Shown here piece after piece: positions 6,731-13,354 of a stretch of 26,111 nucleotides of DNA; the first letter of the stretch is position 1; every line of letters starts with the position of its first letter. The notes under the pieces were generated by a model that saw nothing but the letters and a program-made list of their open reading frames with translations, made no database searches and was not told the origin of the DNA. Source of the stretch: VRUE01 sp035605695 (lineage in GTDB: Bacteria > Actinomycetota > Thermoleophilia > Solirubrobacterales > 70-9); contig DATNGZ010000078.1 in NCBI GenBank assembly GCA_035605695.1, positions 1 to 26,111 of the forward strand, in the 5' to 3' direction. The translations under genes and the position numbers were made by a program.

Positions 6731-7993
6731 CTATATTGCCCGGCGGGAGTGCTTGGGGTCGAGTTCTCCCGCCGCCTCGGCCTCGGCGCGCTTGGCCCAG
6801 CGGTTGAGCTCGCGGCGGGCGAGGACCATCTTGTGGACCTCGTCAGGGCCGTCGGCAAGGCGCAGCATGCGGCTGAAGCGCCAGAGGGCGGCAAGGGGGG
6901 TGTCGTCGGTCATGCCCAGTGAGCCGTGGACCTGAATCGAGCGGTCGAGCACGTTCATGACGATGTTGGCGGCGACGATCTTGATCGCCGAGATCGCCTG
7001 GCGGGCGGCGCGCTTGCCCTCGGTGTCCATCTTCCAGGCGGCGTAGAGAGTGAGCAGGCGGGCCTGGTCGATCTCCATCCGCGAGGCGGCGATCGCCTCC
7101 TGGACGAACTGCTTGTCGGCCAACGGGCCGCCGAAGGCCTGGCGCTCGTTGGCGCGGCGGCACATCATCTCCAACGCCCGCTCGGCGGTGCCGATCGCCC
7201 GCATGCAGTGGTGGATGCGGCCGGGGCCGAGGCGGTCCTGGGCGACGACGAAGCCCCCGCCTTGGGCACCGAGCAGGTTGGCGGCGGGGACGCGGCATTC
7301 TTCGTAGCGGATCTCGCAGTGGCCGGGCCCCTTGTCGTGGCCCATTACCGGGATTGGCCGCACGAGGTTGAAGCCGGGGTTGTCGGTGGGCACGCAGATC
7401 ATCGAGGCGCGGGCGTAGGGATTGGCCTCGGGGTCGGTGACGACCATCGCGATCGCCAGGTCGGCGCCGACCGCGCCTGAGGTAAACCACTTGTGTCCGT
7501 CGATCACCCACTCATCGCCGTCGAGCACAGCCCGCGCCTGCAGCAGGGTCGGGTCCGAGCCGGAGACCTCGGGCTCGGTCATCGAAAAGCACGAGCGGAT
7601 CCGTCCCTCTAGTAGTGGCTCCAGCCAATCTTCCTTTTGCTGATCTGAGCCGTGCTCGGCGAGGATCTCCATGTTGCCGGTGTCCGGCGCGGCGCAGTTG
7701 AAGGCCATCGGCGCCGCCACCGGGCTGCGGCCCATCTCCTCGCAGAGCAGGCCGTACTCCCAGTTGGTCAGCCCCGGGCCGAAGCGCTCCTCCGGCATGA
7801 AGAGGTTCCACAATCCCTCGCCCCTCGCCTTCTCGCGGATCTCGACCAGGATCTTTGGGAAGGGGACGCCCGGGGCGACCTCGGCGTCGAGCGCCTCCAT
7901 AATCTCCCGCTCCTGCGGGTAGATCTCGGCGTCGATGAAGTCGAGGATGCGCTCGCGCAGGGTCTCGACCTGGGGACTGGGGGTGAAGTCCAT
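6731..7993 (-). CDS. Acyl-CoA dehydrogenase, ACAD10/11-like
   Basis: FAD-dependent alpha,beta-dehydrogenation of an acyl-CoA, passing electrons to ETF; 420 aa, full length. Seen: the N-terminal helical domain; the FAD/substrate segment CFSMTEPEVSGSDPT; the beta-domain motif WVIDGHKWFTSGAVGADLAI; and the C-terminal helical domain with ERQAFGGPLADKQFVQ, VHGSLGMTDDTPLAALWR and DGPDEVHKMVLARRELNR. That last segment is typical of the ACAD10/11 branch. An SD-like GAGAGGAAC precedes the ATG. The final 17 residues come from the direct repeat shared with the HTH gene and lie outside the conserved domain. Substrate inferred to be a medium or long-chain, possibly hydroxylated, acyl-CoA, given the ACAD10/11-type phosphotransferase at 1113-2177. 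Confidence 0.95.
   Translation of the reverse strand: MDFTPSPQVETLRERILDFIDAEIYPQEREIMEALDAEVAPGVPFPKILVEIREKARGEGLWNLFMPEERFGPGLTNWEYGLLCEEMGRSPVAAPMAFNCAAPDTGNMEILAEHGSDQQKEDWLEPLLEGRIRSCFSMTEPEVSGSDPTLLQARAVLDGDEWVIDGHKWFTSGAVGADLAIAMVVTDPEANPYARASMICVPTDNPGFNLVRPIPVMGHDKGPGHCEIRYEECRVPAANLLGAQGGGFVVAQDRLGPGRIHHCMRAIGTAERALEMMCRRANERQAFGGPLADKQFVQEAIAASRMEIDQARLLTLYAAWKMDTEGKRAARQAISAIKIVAANIVMNVLDRSIQVHGSLGMTDDTPLAALWRFSRMLRLADGPDEVHKMVLARRELNRWAKRAEAEAAGELDPKHSRRAI
6738..6778. repeat. 41-bp direct repeat, proximal copy (att-like)
   Basis: Identical to 5554-5594. It encodes the last residues of the acyl-CoA dehydrogenase. The stop codons just outside the repeat differ (TAG here, TGA in the other copy), so the repeat boundary lies at the last codon. 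Confidence 0.95.
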
Positions 7994-8042
7994 CTGTTCC
8001 TCTCTTTGGGCGCTGGTCGCCCGAACGCTACCGCCAGCCCGG

Positions 8043-8086
8043 TGACTTCGTCTTTAGTGGCCATATGGCCGTAAAAGGCGAAGTCA
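8043..8086. repeat. TGACTTCG-ended intergenic palindrome, copy 1
   Basis: 44-bp imperfect palindrome (18 of 22 positions symmetric) with TGACTTCG/CGAAGTCA ends and GGCCATATGGCC at the centre. It begins with the stop codon of the RibD-like gene (minus strand). It shares ends and the following GC with copies at 8845 and 21203. Confidence 0.8.
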
Positions 8087-8824
8087 GCCTGAGGGTTTGC
8101 GGTAGCGGGCGAAGAGCTCGCCCTTTTGCTCCAGGAGCCAGGCCAGCTCTAGCTCCGCTATCTCGGGCAGCGGGCCGGCCTCGATGATGCGCGGCGCCTC
8201 GGCGCCGGTCATCCGCGGCGCCGTGGTGAGGAAGAGCTCGTCGACCAGGCCGGCGGCCCAGAGCTGGCCGTGCAGGTGCGGCCCGCCCTCGCAGAGCAGG
8301 GCGCGGACTCCGCGCTCCTCGCCCAGGTGGCGCAGCGCCGCCACCATGTCTACCTGGCCCTCGTGGCGAACGACGCGCAGGCTCGTCGCCGTCTCCGGCG
8401 GCTCCGCCTCGGAGGCGGTGAAGATCAGCACTCGTCCACCGGCGGCGGTGAAAAGCGGGGCGTCCCAGGGCAGGTCGAGGCGGCCACTGACGATCACCAT
8501 CAGCGGGTCGTGGGGGAGGCCGATTCGCTCGCGTCGCTCGCGCTGCTCCTGGTCGCCGACGACGCGGCCGTAGCGCTCGGCCCGCATCGTGCCGGCGCCG
8601 ATCATCACCGCGTCGAAGCGAGTGCGCAGCCCGACCAGCATCGCCGTGTCGGTTTTGGAGCCGATCGGGCCGGAGACGCCGCCGATCGTCGCCCGCCCGT
8701 CGACCGTGGCGGCGAAGTTGGTCGCGACGAAGGGCCGTGTCTCGCGCGGTTGCTCCCAGGGCCGGTAGGAGTCGAGCTGCTGCTCAACGGTGGCCTTGCC
8801 GGGATTGGGGATCAGGCGCTGCAT
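8084..8824 (-). CDS. RibD C-terminal domain / dihydrofolate-reductase-fold reductase
   Basis: 246 aa NADPH-dependent reductase of the RibD-C family. Seen: FVATNFAATVDGRATI near the N-terminus (the substrate strand), GSKTDTAMLVGLRTRFDAVM followed by IGAGTMRAERYG (cofactor region), and LCEGGPHLHGQLWAAGLVDE (conserved GGxxL/hxxGLVDE region). It lacks the RibD deaminase domain, so it could be a stand-alone 5-amino-6-ribosylaminouracil reductase or, as often with free-standing members, a reductase of unknown substrate. The ATG at 8824 has TAGGCT ending 8 nt upstream and no SD, which suggests a leaderless transcript. Intergenic palindromes of the same family lie on both sides. Confidence 0.88.
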   Translation of the reverse strand: MQRLIPNPGKATVEQQLDSYRPWEQPRETRPFVATNFAATVDGRATIGGVSGPIGSKTDTAMLVGLRTRFDAVMIGAGTMRAERYGRVVGDQEQRERRERIGLPHDPLMVIVSGRLDLPWDAPLFTAAGGRVLIFTASEAEPPETATSLRVVRHEGQVDMVAALRHLGEERGVRALLCEGGPHLHGQLWAAGLVDELFLTTAPRMTGAEAPRIIEAGPLPEIAELELAWLLEQKGELFARYRKPSG

Positions 8825-8832
8825 CGACCCGA

Positions 8833-8838
8833 AGCCTA
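8833..8838 (-). promoter_or_regulatory. Candidate -10 hexamer TAGGCT of the RibD-like gene
   Basis: TANNNT 8 nt upstream of the ATG on the minus strand with no ribosome-binding site between, consistent with leaderless initiation. Confidence 0.4.
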
Positions 8839-8844
8839 TTCGGG

Positions 8845-8889
8845 TGACTTCGTCGTTATTCCCGCATAGCGAGACAAAACACGAAGTCA
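8845..8889. repeat. TGACTTCG-ended intergenic palindrome, copy 2
   Basis: 45-bp imperfect palindrome with TGACTTCGT/ACGAAGTCA ends, between the sulfotransferase stop and the RibD-like start. It shares the first 10 bases (TGACTTCGTC) with copy 1. Confidence 0.8.
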
Positions 8890-8897
8890 GCAGTGAT

Positions 8898-9887
8898 TCA
8901 GGAGTAGTTGTGCCAGCCGGCGAACTCGCGGCCGGCGAATTTCTGCAGGCCGGCGACGTCCTCGCCGAAGCGGCTGCGCACGGTCTCGAAGAGATCGTCG
9001 GGCAGCTTCGGCTTCGGCGCTGGCGGCTTCTCGGGGTCGTGGACGAGCTTCTCGACCCGCCAGCGCAACGGCTCCGGCAGCCGGTCGAAGTTACGGTCGA
9101 AGGAGCGGAAGCCGGGCAGCTTGATCAGCTTCTCCATCAGCTGGTATTTGTCGCCCTCCTTGGCCCCTGACTTCTCCCACTCGCGGTCGAACTGCTCCGA
9201 CTTGAAGGTCTCGTCGACGCCGGCGAAGGCAAACGCCTTGCGCATCGTCTCCTCGCGTTCGCTCTGCAACTCCTCCTGGGCGATCACCTCGATCTGCTCG
9301 CGCTCGAACAGCTCCAGATAGGGCTGCAGCTGCAGCCAGTACTTGGAGCGGTTCATATAGGAGGAGTTGGGCTCGGAGAGGACCTCGACCAGATCACCGG
9401 TCTCGTAGCCGGCGCCGGTCGCGTGCACCCAGTGGGAAAGGATGCGCTTGATCGGGTCGCGCACCATGTAGAGCAGGCGCGCGTCGGGACAGTGCTGGTG
9501 GATGCGCTCGGAGACCCCGGTGAAGCGCGGCAGGTTGGTGTAGTGCGGGGAGGACTCGCCGCGCACCTTGAAGCGGTCATCGAAGCGGCTCGCGTACCAG
9601 TCGAGGCCGAGGTCCCAGTTGAGCTCCTCGGCGAAGAAGTTGAGCTCCTTCGGCTTCGACATCTGGATTTCGGGATGCAGGCCGAGGTAGTGGTGGATGC
9701 TGGTAGTGCCGCACTTGAGGCCGCCGATGATGATCAGGTTGGGCAGCTTGGCGTGACGCTTGCGCCGGCGGCGGAAGCGGCTTTTGCGATCGGTGCTGTA
9801 GCGCTCGCGGGCACGCGCGCACATCGCCTCGTCGGCGGGGTCGCGGGGGGCCTTCGCAGTGGCGATCTGGGTCTCGGCCTCTGACAC
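8898..9887 (-). CDS. PAPS-dependent sulfotransferase
   Basis: Transfers sulfate from PAPS to a carbohydrate or other acceptor; 329 aa from GTG 9887. Seen: the 5'-phosphosulfate loop LIIIGGLKCGTTSIHHYLG followed by HPEIQMSKPKELNFF, which is the heparan-sulfate/NDST-like arrangement, and the 3'-phosphate motif YMVRDPIKRILSHW with the conserved RDP...S. A basic N-terminus (RRRRKRH) precedes the core and there is no signal peptide, so the protein is probably cytosolic. GTG 9887 is preferred because a TACACT hexamer ends 9 nt upstream, in the core shared with the divergent flippase-like gene. ATG 9824 would leave the core intact. Pairing with a lipid flippase-like protein suggests modification of a surface glycolipid (inference). 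Confidence 0.92.
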   Translation of the reverse strand: MSEAETQIATAKAPRDPADEAMCARARERYSTDRKSRFRRRRKRHAKLPNLIIIGGLKCGTTSIHHYLGLHPEIQMSKPKELNFFAEELNWDLGLDWYASRFDDRFKVRGESSPHYTNLPRFTGVSERIHQHCPDARLLYMVRDPIKRILSHWVHATGAGYETGDLVEVLSEPNSSYMNRSKYWLQLQPYLELFEREQIEVIAQEELQSEREETMRKAFAFAGVDETFKSEQFDREWEKSGAKEGDKYQLMEKLIKLPGFRSFDRNFDRLPEPLRWRVEKLVHDPEKPPAPKPKLPDDLFETVRSRFGEDVAGLQKFAGREFAGWHNYS

Positions 9888-9895
9888 GAGCGGGC

Positions 9896-9902
9896 TAGTG
9901 TA
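9896..9902. promoter_or_regulatory. Symmetric TAGTGTA core, candidate bidirectional leaderless promoter
   Basis: The two divergent start codons (GTG 9887 and ATG 9909) are 21 bp apart. The heptamer reads TAGTGT on plus (7 nt before ATG) and TACACT on minus (9 nt before GTG). Both fit the TANNNT -10 class, and no SD fits in the space. Confidence 0.5.
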
Positions 9903-9908
9903 ACTGCG

Positions 9909-10904
9909 ATGCCGTACGCCGATCTCAGCTCCAGCTTCAACTCGTTCTTCAACGCGACCACGGCCTTCTTCGCGCACCTCTCGGATATCCGCTGGACGCC
10001 GTTCGCGATCGCCCTCGGTTTCCTGCTCGCGATGCAGCTCTGCCGTGCCTGGGCTTGGCGCAACGTGCTCCACGCGGCTTACCCCGGCGAGCGCATCTCC
10101 TTCACCCACCTGAGCGCCGCCTACCTCGCTGGGGCGGGGATCAACGCGGTGATTCCGGCCCACGCCGGCGACGTCACCAAGGTCTTCCTGGTCAAGCGCC
10201 AGATTCCCAACTCGTCCTACCCAGCCGTCACCTCCTCTTTCCTCGTGCAGACGGTGTTTGACACGACCGTCGGCGCGCTGGTCCTCGCCTACGCGATCAC
10301 CCAGGGACTGCTGCCGCCGCTGCCGCAGATTCCCAACTTGCCGGCCTTCGAGATCTCGTTCTGGGCCGACCACCCGCAGACGCTGCTGATCGTCACCGCG
10401 GTGCTGCTGCTGGCGATCGTGATCGGGGTCTACTACCTCGCCCACCACGTGCGGCGCTTCTGGGACCGGGTCAAACAGGGCCTGGTCATCCTCAGGCAGC
10501 CGCGTCGCTACGCGCGCGAGGTGGCTGCCTGGCAGGGCGCCGGTTGGCTCTGCCGCTTCGGCGCCTTCTGGTTCTTCCTCGAGGCGTTTGGCATTGGCGG
10601 CTCGATCGGCAACGTGATGCTGGTGATGAGCGTGCAGGCGATCGCCAACATCATCCCCTTCACCCCGGGCGGCGCCGGCGCCCAGCAGGCACTGCTGGTG
10701 GCGACCTTGAAGGGCCCGTCGCGCTCCGCCGTCCTCTCCTTCTCGGTCGGGACCCAGATCGCGATGGCGGCCTGGTCGGTCGTGCTCGGCTTCGCCGCGA
10801 TGCTGCTCGTCTTCAGGACGACCGACTGGCGCGGCCTGATCCGCCAGGCCGAAGACGAGGCGGCCTCGGAGACCGCCATGCTGCGTCCTCAGTCGCCTGA
10901 ATAG
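9909..10904 (+). CDS. Flippase-like integral membrane protein (LPG-synthase TM domain / UPF0104)
   Basis: 331-aa polytopic membrane protein of the lysylphosphatidylglycerol-synthase TM-region family (PF03706 type), whose members include glycolipid and polyprenyl-linked sugar transporters. Seen: about eight hydrophobic segments; the family's HLSAAYLAGAGINAVIPAHAGD loop (residues about 65-88) with VTKVFLVKRQ; and late NIIPFTPGGAGAQQALLVATL. There is no catalytic synthetase domain, so lysyl transfer is not expected. It diverges from the sulfotransferase. A joint role in building or exporting a sulfated envelope glycolipid is inferred. The stop codon lies inside a palindrome shared with the convergent gene. 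Confidence 0.9.
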   Translation: MPYADLSSSFNSFFNATTAFFAHLSDIRWTPFAIALGFLLAMQLCRAWAWRNVLHAAYPGERISFTHLSAAYLAGAGINAVIPAHAGDVTKVFLVKRQIPNSSYPAVTSSFLVQTVFDTTVGALVLAYAITQGLLPPLPQIPNLPAFEISFWADHPQTLLIVTAVLLLAIVIGVYYLAHHVRRFWDRVKQGLVILRQPRRYAREVAAWQGAGWLCRFGAFWFFLEAFGIGGSIGNVMLVMSVQAIANIIPFTPGGAGAQQALLVATLKGPSRSAVLSFSVGTQIAMAAWSVVLGFAAMLLVFRTTDWRGLIRQAEDEAASETAMLRPQSPE

Positions 10905-10919
10905 CGCTGCTATTCAGGC
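10895..10919. terminator. Bidirectional hairpin holding both convergent stop codons
   Basis: Perfect 11-bp stem GCCTGAATAGC / GCTATTCAGGC with a GCT loop. The plus gene's TAG (10902-10904) and the minus gene's TAG (10912-10910) are symmetric parts of the stem, so both proteins end in Pro-Glu. No T-run is present. Confidence 0.6.
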
Positions 10920-11644
10920 TCCCTGCGTCCTTGCCTGACGACCTCCGAGCCTCGCCTCGCGCCAAATGCGATTAGTCCCGCCAGTGGGTCGCGGCCTTCC
11001 CACTCGCCTTCGGAGCAGTAGGGGCGGAAGCGGATGAAGGCGGATTCGTGGTGGAAGGGGCGCTCGCGGTCGGCCCGTACGGCAGCCATGTGGGTTCCTC
11101 CGTCACGGTAGGAGTAGTCGCGCATCGCCGCGGCGCTGTCCCAGAGCGAGAAGGTGGAGACAAGGCGCGGCGGGCGGGCAAAGCCGATCGAGGCCAGTAG
11201 GCCCGGCGCCGCGACGACCTCCTCTTCGGCCGGGCCGGCACTGCGCAGAAATGGCCGCAGACGCGTCAGTCGCGGCCGGCCGAGCGTCAGCACCGCGACC
11301 GGCTCGTCGTCATCGACGGGAAGCTGCCGTTCGGGGAGCCCCGGCATCGCCGGCCAGGCGCCGGAAACGCGCAGCGGCTCGAGGCGGGTGTGCCAGCCGG
11401 CGACGAGAAGGCGCGCCAGCGGATCGGCGCTGCGGTTGAAAACGTCGAGGGCGTCGTCATCGTCCCAGGCGGCGATCAAGCCGAAACGCCCGGGGTAGAG
11501 CGGCAGTCCGCTGGTCCCCTGTCGCGCCGTGATCGTCGTCTCGGCGTAGCGCAGGCCCGCAACAGAATTTGGGCGCGGCCGTCGTCGCAGTGCGGAGAGC
11601 ATCCGTGGGAGGCTGACATCGACGATGTGCACTGAGACGATCAT
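10910..11644 (-). CDS. Spheroidene-monooxygenase (CrtA)-like protein
   Basis: 244 aa. The C-terminal half carries the CrtA-like pattern FSLWDSAAAMRDYSY, then HMAAVRADRERPFHHESAFI and RFRPY. The N-terminal half has a matching ferredoxin-like beta strand set (LYPGRFGLIAAWDDDDALDVF), so the protein looks like two dimeric alpha-beta-barrel units. CrtA proteins are heme-dependent carotenoid oxygenases. No carotenoid genes are visible here, so the substrate is open. The divergent TetR gene and the palindrome between them suggest an inducible oxidation or detoxification function. A purine-rich SD (AGGAAGG) precedes the ATG. Family similarity is recognised from motif order only. Confidence 0.65.
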   Translation of the reverse strand: MIVSVHIVDVSLPRMLSALRRRPRPNSVAGLRYAETTITARQGTSGLPLYPGRFGLIAAWDDDDALDVFNRSADPLARLLVAGWHTRLEPLRVSGAWPAMPGLPERQLPVDDDEPVAVLTLGRPRLTRLRPFLRSAGPAEEEVVAAPGLLASIGFARPPRLVSTFSLWDSAAAMRDYSYRDGGTHMAAVRADRERPFHHESAFIRFRPYCSEGEWEGRDPLAGLIAFGARRGSEVVRQGRREPE

Positions 11645-11673
11645 GCTGTCCTTCCTGCCGCGATGGAAGTTAA

Positions 11674-11689
11674 CCTAGTGAATACTAGG
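11674..11689. promoter_or_regulatory. Palindromic operator between CrtA-like and TetR genes
   Basis: CCTAGT-GAAT-ACTAGG, a perfect 6-bp inverted repeat in an AT-rich stretch of the 68-bp divergent intergenic region. It is the expected place for a TetR dimer to repress both genes. Confidence 0.6.
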
Positions 11690-11712
11690 AAGTTGTCGGA
11701 CCGTACTTAGGG

Positions 11713-12381
11713 ATGATTAGGTTGTCAAGCGCCGCGAAGCAGACACCGAGAAAGCGCCTCAGCGCCGCCCAGCGGCGAGAGACGATCGAAGACGCCGCCA
11801 CCGGGCTCTTCGCCGAGCGTGGCTACCAGGGCGCCTCGATCGACGAGATCGCCCGCCGCTCGGGCGTGACTCCGCCGGTCGTCTACGACCACTTCGCTTC
11901 CAAGCAGGACCTCTATCGGTGCCTGCTGGAGCGCCACTTCGCCGAGCTGCGCCAGGTCTGGCGCACGCACTTCGTCGGTGACGATCCGCCCGGGCAGCGC
12001 GTTGCCCATTCGTTCGACGCCTGGTTCGCCTACATCGAGGCGCATCCCTTCGCCGGCCGGATGCTCTTCCGCGACACCACCGGCGATCCGAAGATCGAGG
12101 CGATGCACCAGGAAGTGGCGGCGAGCAGCCGCGCCGCGATCATGGCCCTTTTCGCCAGTGACCCCGGCGCCGAGAGGGTGATCGGGCCTGAGGCCGAGGA
12201 GGGCCTCGAAATGGCCTGGATCGTGATGCGCGGCGTGCTCCAGGGCCTAGCGATGTGGTGGTACGAGCACCCGAAGGTCCCCCGCGAGCGGGTCGTCACG
12301 ACCGCGATGAACGCGCTCTGGGTCGGCTGGGAGCGAGCCCAGGCCGGTGAGGCCTGGTCGCCGGAGGTCAGCCAATCCTGA
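11713..12381 (+). CDS. TetR/AcrR-family transcriptional regulator
   Basis: 222-aa one-component repressor. An N-terminal DNA-binding domain (residues about 19-65) shows RRETIEDAATGLFAERGYQG, ASIDEIARRSGVTPPVVYDH and FASKQDLYRCLLERHF, a canonical TetR helix-turn-helix. The C-terminal ligand and dimer domain (about 70-215) is divergent, as usual, with WIVMRGVLQGLAMWWYEHPK near the end. It is divergent from the CrtA-like gene with a palindromic site between, so autoregulation and control of that gene are inferred; the ligand is unknown. ATG 11713 is the first start after the palindrome. Confidence 0.93.
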   Translation: MIRLSSAAKQTPRKRLSAAQRRETIEDAATGLFAERGYQGASIDEIARRSGVTPPVVYDHFASKQDLYRCLLERHFAELRQVWRTHFVGDDPPGQRVAHSFDAWFAYIEAHPFAGRMLFRDTTGDPKIEAMHQEVAASSRAAIMALFASDPGAERVIGPEAEEGLEMAWIVMRGVLQGLAMWWYEHPKVPRERVVTTAMNALWVGWERAQAGEAWSPEVSQS

Positions 12382-12395
12382 GTCCAGGTGCCGCC

Positions 12396-12590
12396 CTAGC
12401 GGCGTCGGAGCCAGCGTTCGAGATCGCGGCGGTTGACAATCGCGTGAACGAGCAGAACCCGCTCGTCATCGAGGAGGTCGAACATGATGCTCTGCTCGCC
12501 GACCCTGAGGCGGAAGAAGCGATCTTGCCTGCCGCGGATTGATTTCAATGACTTGGCCCCTCTTGTGCCTGAGGACGGACTCTTCGCTTG
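12396..12590 (-). pseudogene. Remnant of a ParE/RelE-type toxin gene
   Basis: The open stretch (64 codons) encodes SIRGRQDRFFRLRVGEQSIM, FDLLDDERVLLVHAIVNRRD, LERWLRRR. This is the C-terminal half of the ParE/RelE fold (RLRVG core strand, then the final strand with NRRD where active members have HRRDVY-like residues). The N-terminal helices are missing: an in-frame TGA lies at 12593-12591 and the only start is TTG 12548, giving about 50 residues against a usual 85-95. No antitoxin gene is adjacent. Probably a decayed toxin; a short alternative protein from TTG is possible. It fills most of the 222-bp gap between flanking genes. Confidence 0.6.
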
Positions 12591-12603
12591 TCAAGGAGCG
12601 TGC

Positions 12604-13263
12604 TCAACTCGACCAACCTGGATAGGTAGCGCGGACCTTCCACTGCCACGGTGGGCGCTCGCCCGAGGGAAAGTCGTAGTGGTTGCGGCCGGGGAGGGTC
12701 TCGAGCGGGATCAGGGCCGGGTCGTCTTTGAGCAGGACGGAGACGCTGGCGGCCGCGTCGATCTGGGCTTGGTCGGCGCGGCGGACTATGCGTTCCCAAC
12801 CAAGGGTGGGGCGGTAGAGCCAGTAATTCAGCTCGACCCAGCCGTCGGAGCGGCGGCGGTCGAAGAGCTCGGTGAAGGCGGTGGTGCGGCGGCCCGAGGC
12901 GGTGAGGTGGGGGCCTGCGGCGACGGCGCAGCTTTCGCGGCGGCAGCGGCGGAAGTCGACCGGCATCAGGGGGAGGCCGGAGGGGCCGGGCCGGGCCTCG
13001 GGTGCCGGCGCCAGGGCGCGGGCGAGGCGGGCCAGCGGCCAGCCGTAGGCGGGGACCAGCGGGTGGTGGTGGCAGGCGTCGGGGATGTGGGGAGCGCAGG
13101 CGATCTTCTTTGCGACTGCCATCGCCAGGGAGCGCCCCGCGTCTACTTTGCCCCCCGCGGCGACGGCTGCGATCGCGGCGAGCAGCAGCAGCGCGATTAG
13201 CGCCACCAGGCCGGCCTGCTCGACACTCGCCGATCCGCGCTCTTCCTCTCGCTCGTGGGCCAT
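12604..13263 (-). CDS. Unknown protein with TadE/pilin-like N-terminus
   Basis: 219 aa from ATG 13263. A charged leader of about 10 residues (MAHEREEERGS) is followed by ASVEQAGLVALIALLLLAAI, the glutamate-then-hydrophobic-helix arrangement of TadE/Flp-type pseudopilins. The remaining about 180 residues are soluble, with four Cys (IACAPHIPDACHHH and RRCRRESCAV) that could pair outside the cell. Prepilin-peptidase processing is inferred from the leader; no tad/flp genes are in view. The start is supported by TAGCGT ending 7 nt upstream with no SD. The rest of the protein was not recognised. Confidence 0.72.
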   Translation of the reverse strand: MAHEREEERGSASVEQAGLVALIALLLLAAIAAVAAGGKVDAGRSLAMAVAKKIACAPHIPDACHHHPLVPAYGWPLARLARALAPAPEARPGPSGLPLMPVDFRRCRRESCAVAAGPHLTASGRRTTAFTELFDRRRSDGWVELNYWLYRPTLGWERIVRRADQAQIDAAASVSVLLKDDPALIPLETLPGRNHYDFPSGERPPWQWKVRATYPGWSS

Positions 13264-13270
13264 GGCATCG

Positions 13271-13276
13271 ACGCTA
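13271..13276 (-). promoter_or_regulatory. Candidate -10 hexamer TAGCGT of the pilin-like gene
   Basis: TANNNT 7 nt upstream of ATG 13263 (minus strand). Leaderless spacing. Confidence 0.4.
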
Positions 13277-13354
13277 GGGGGAGGGAACGCGCGCGTGGCG
13301 CGCCAAATGTCACGACTTTGTCCCATCGCCGTGTTCTGCTTTCATGTGAGGCCA

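Noticed and set aside
5554..6778. Insertion sequence bounded by the 41-bp repeats
   Set aside because: The repeats are direct, not inverted, and no transposase frame lies between them.
9888..10448. N-terminal extension of the sulfotransferase frame to 10448
   Set aside because: It runs antisense through the flippase-like gene and has no family similarity. The core is complete from GTG 9887.
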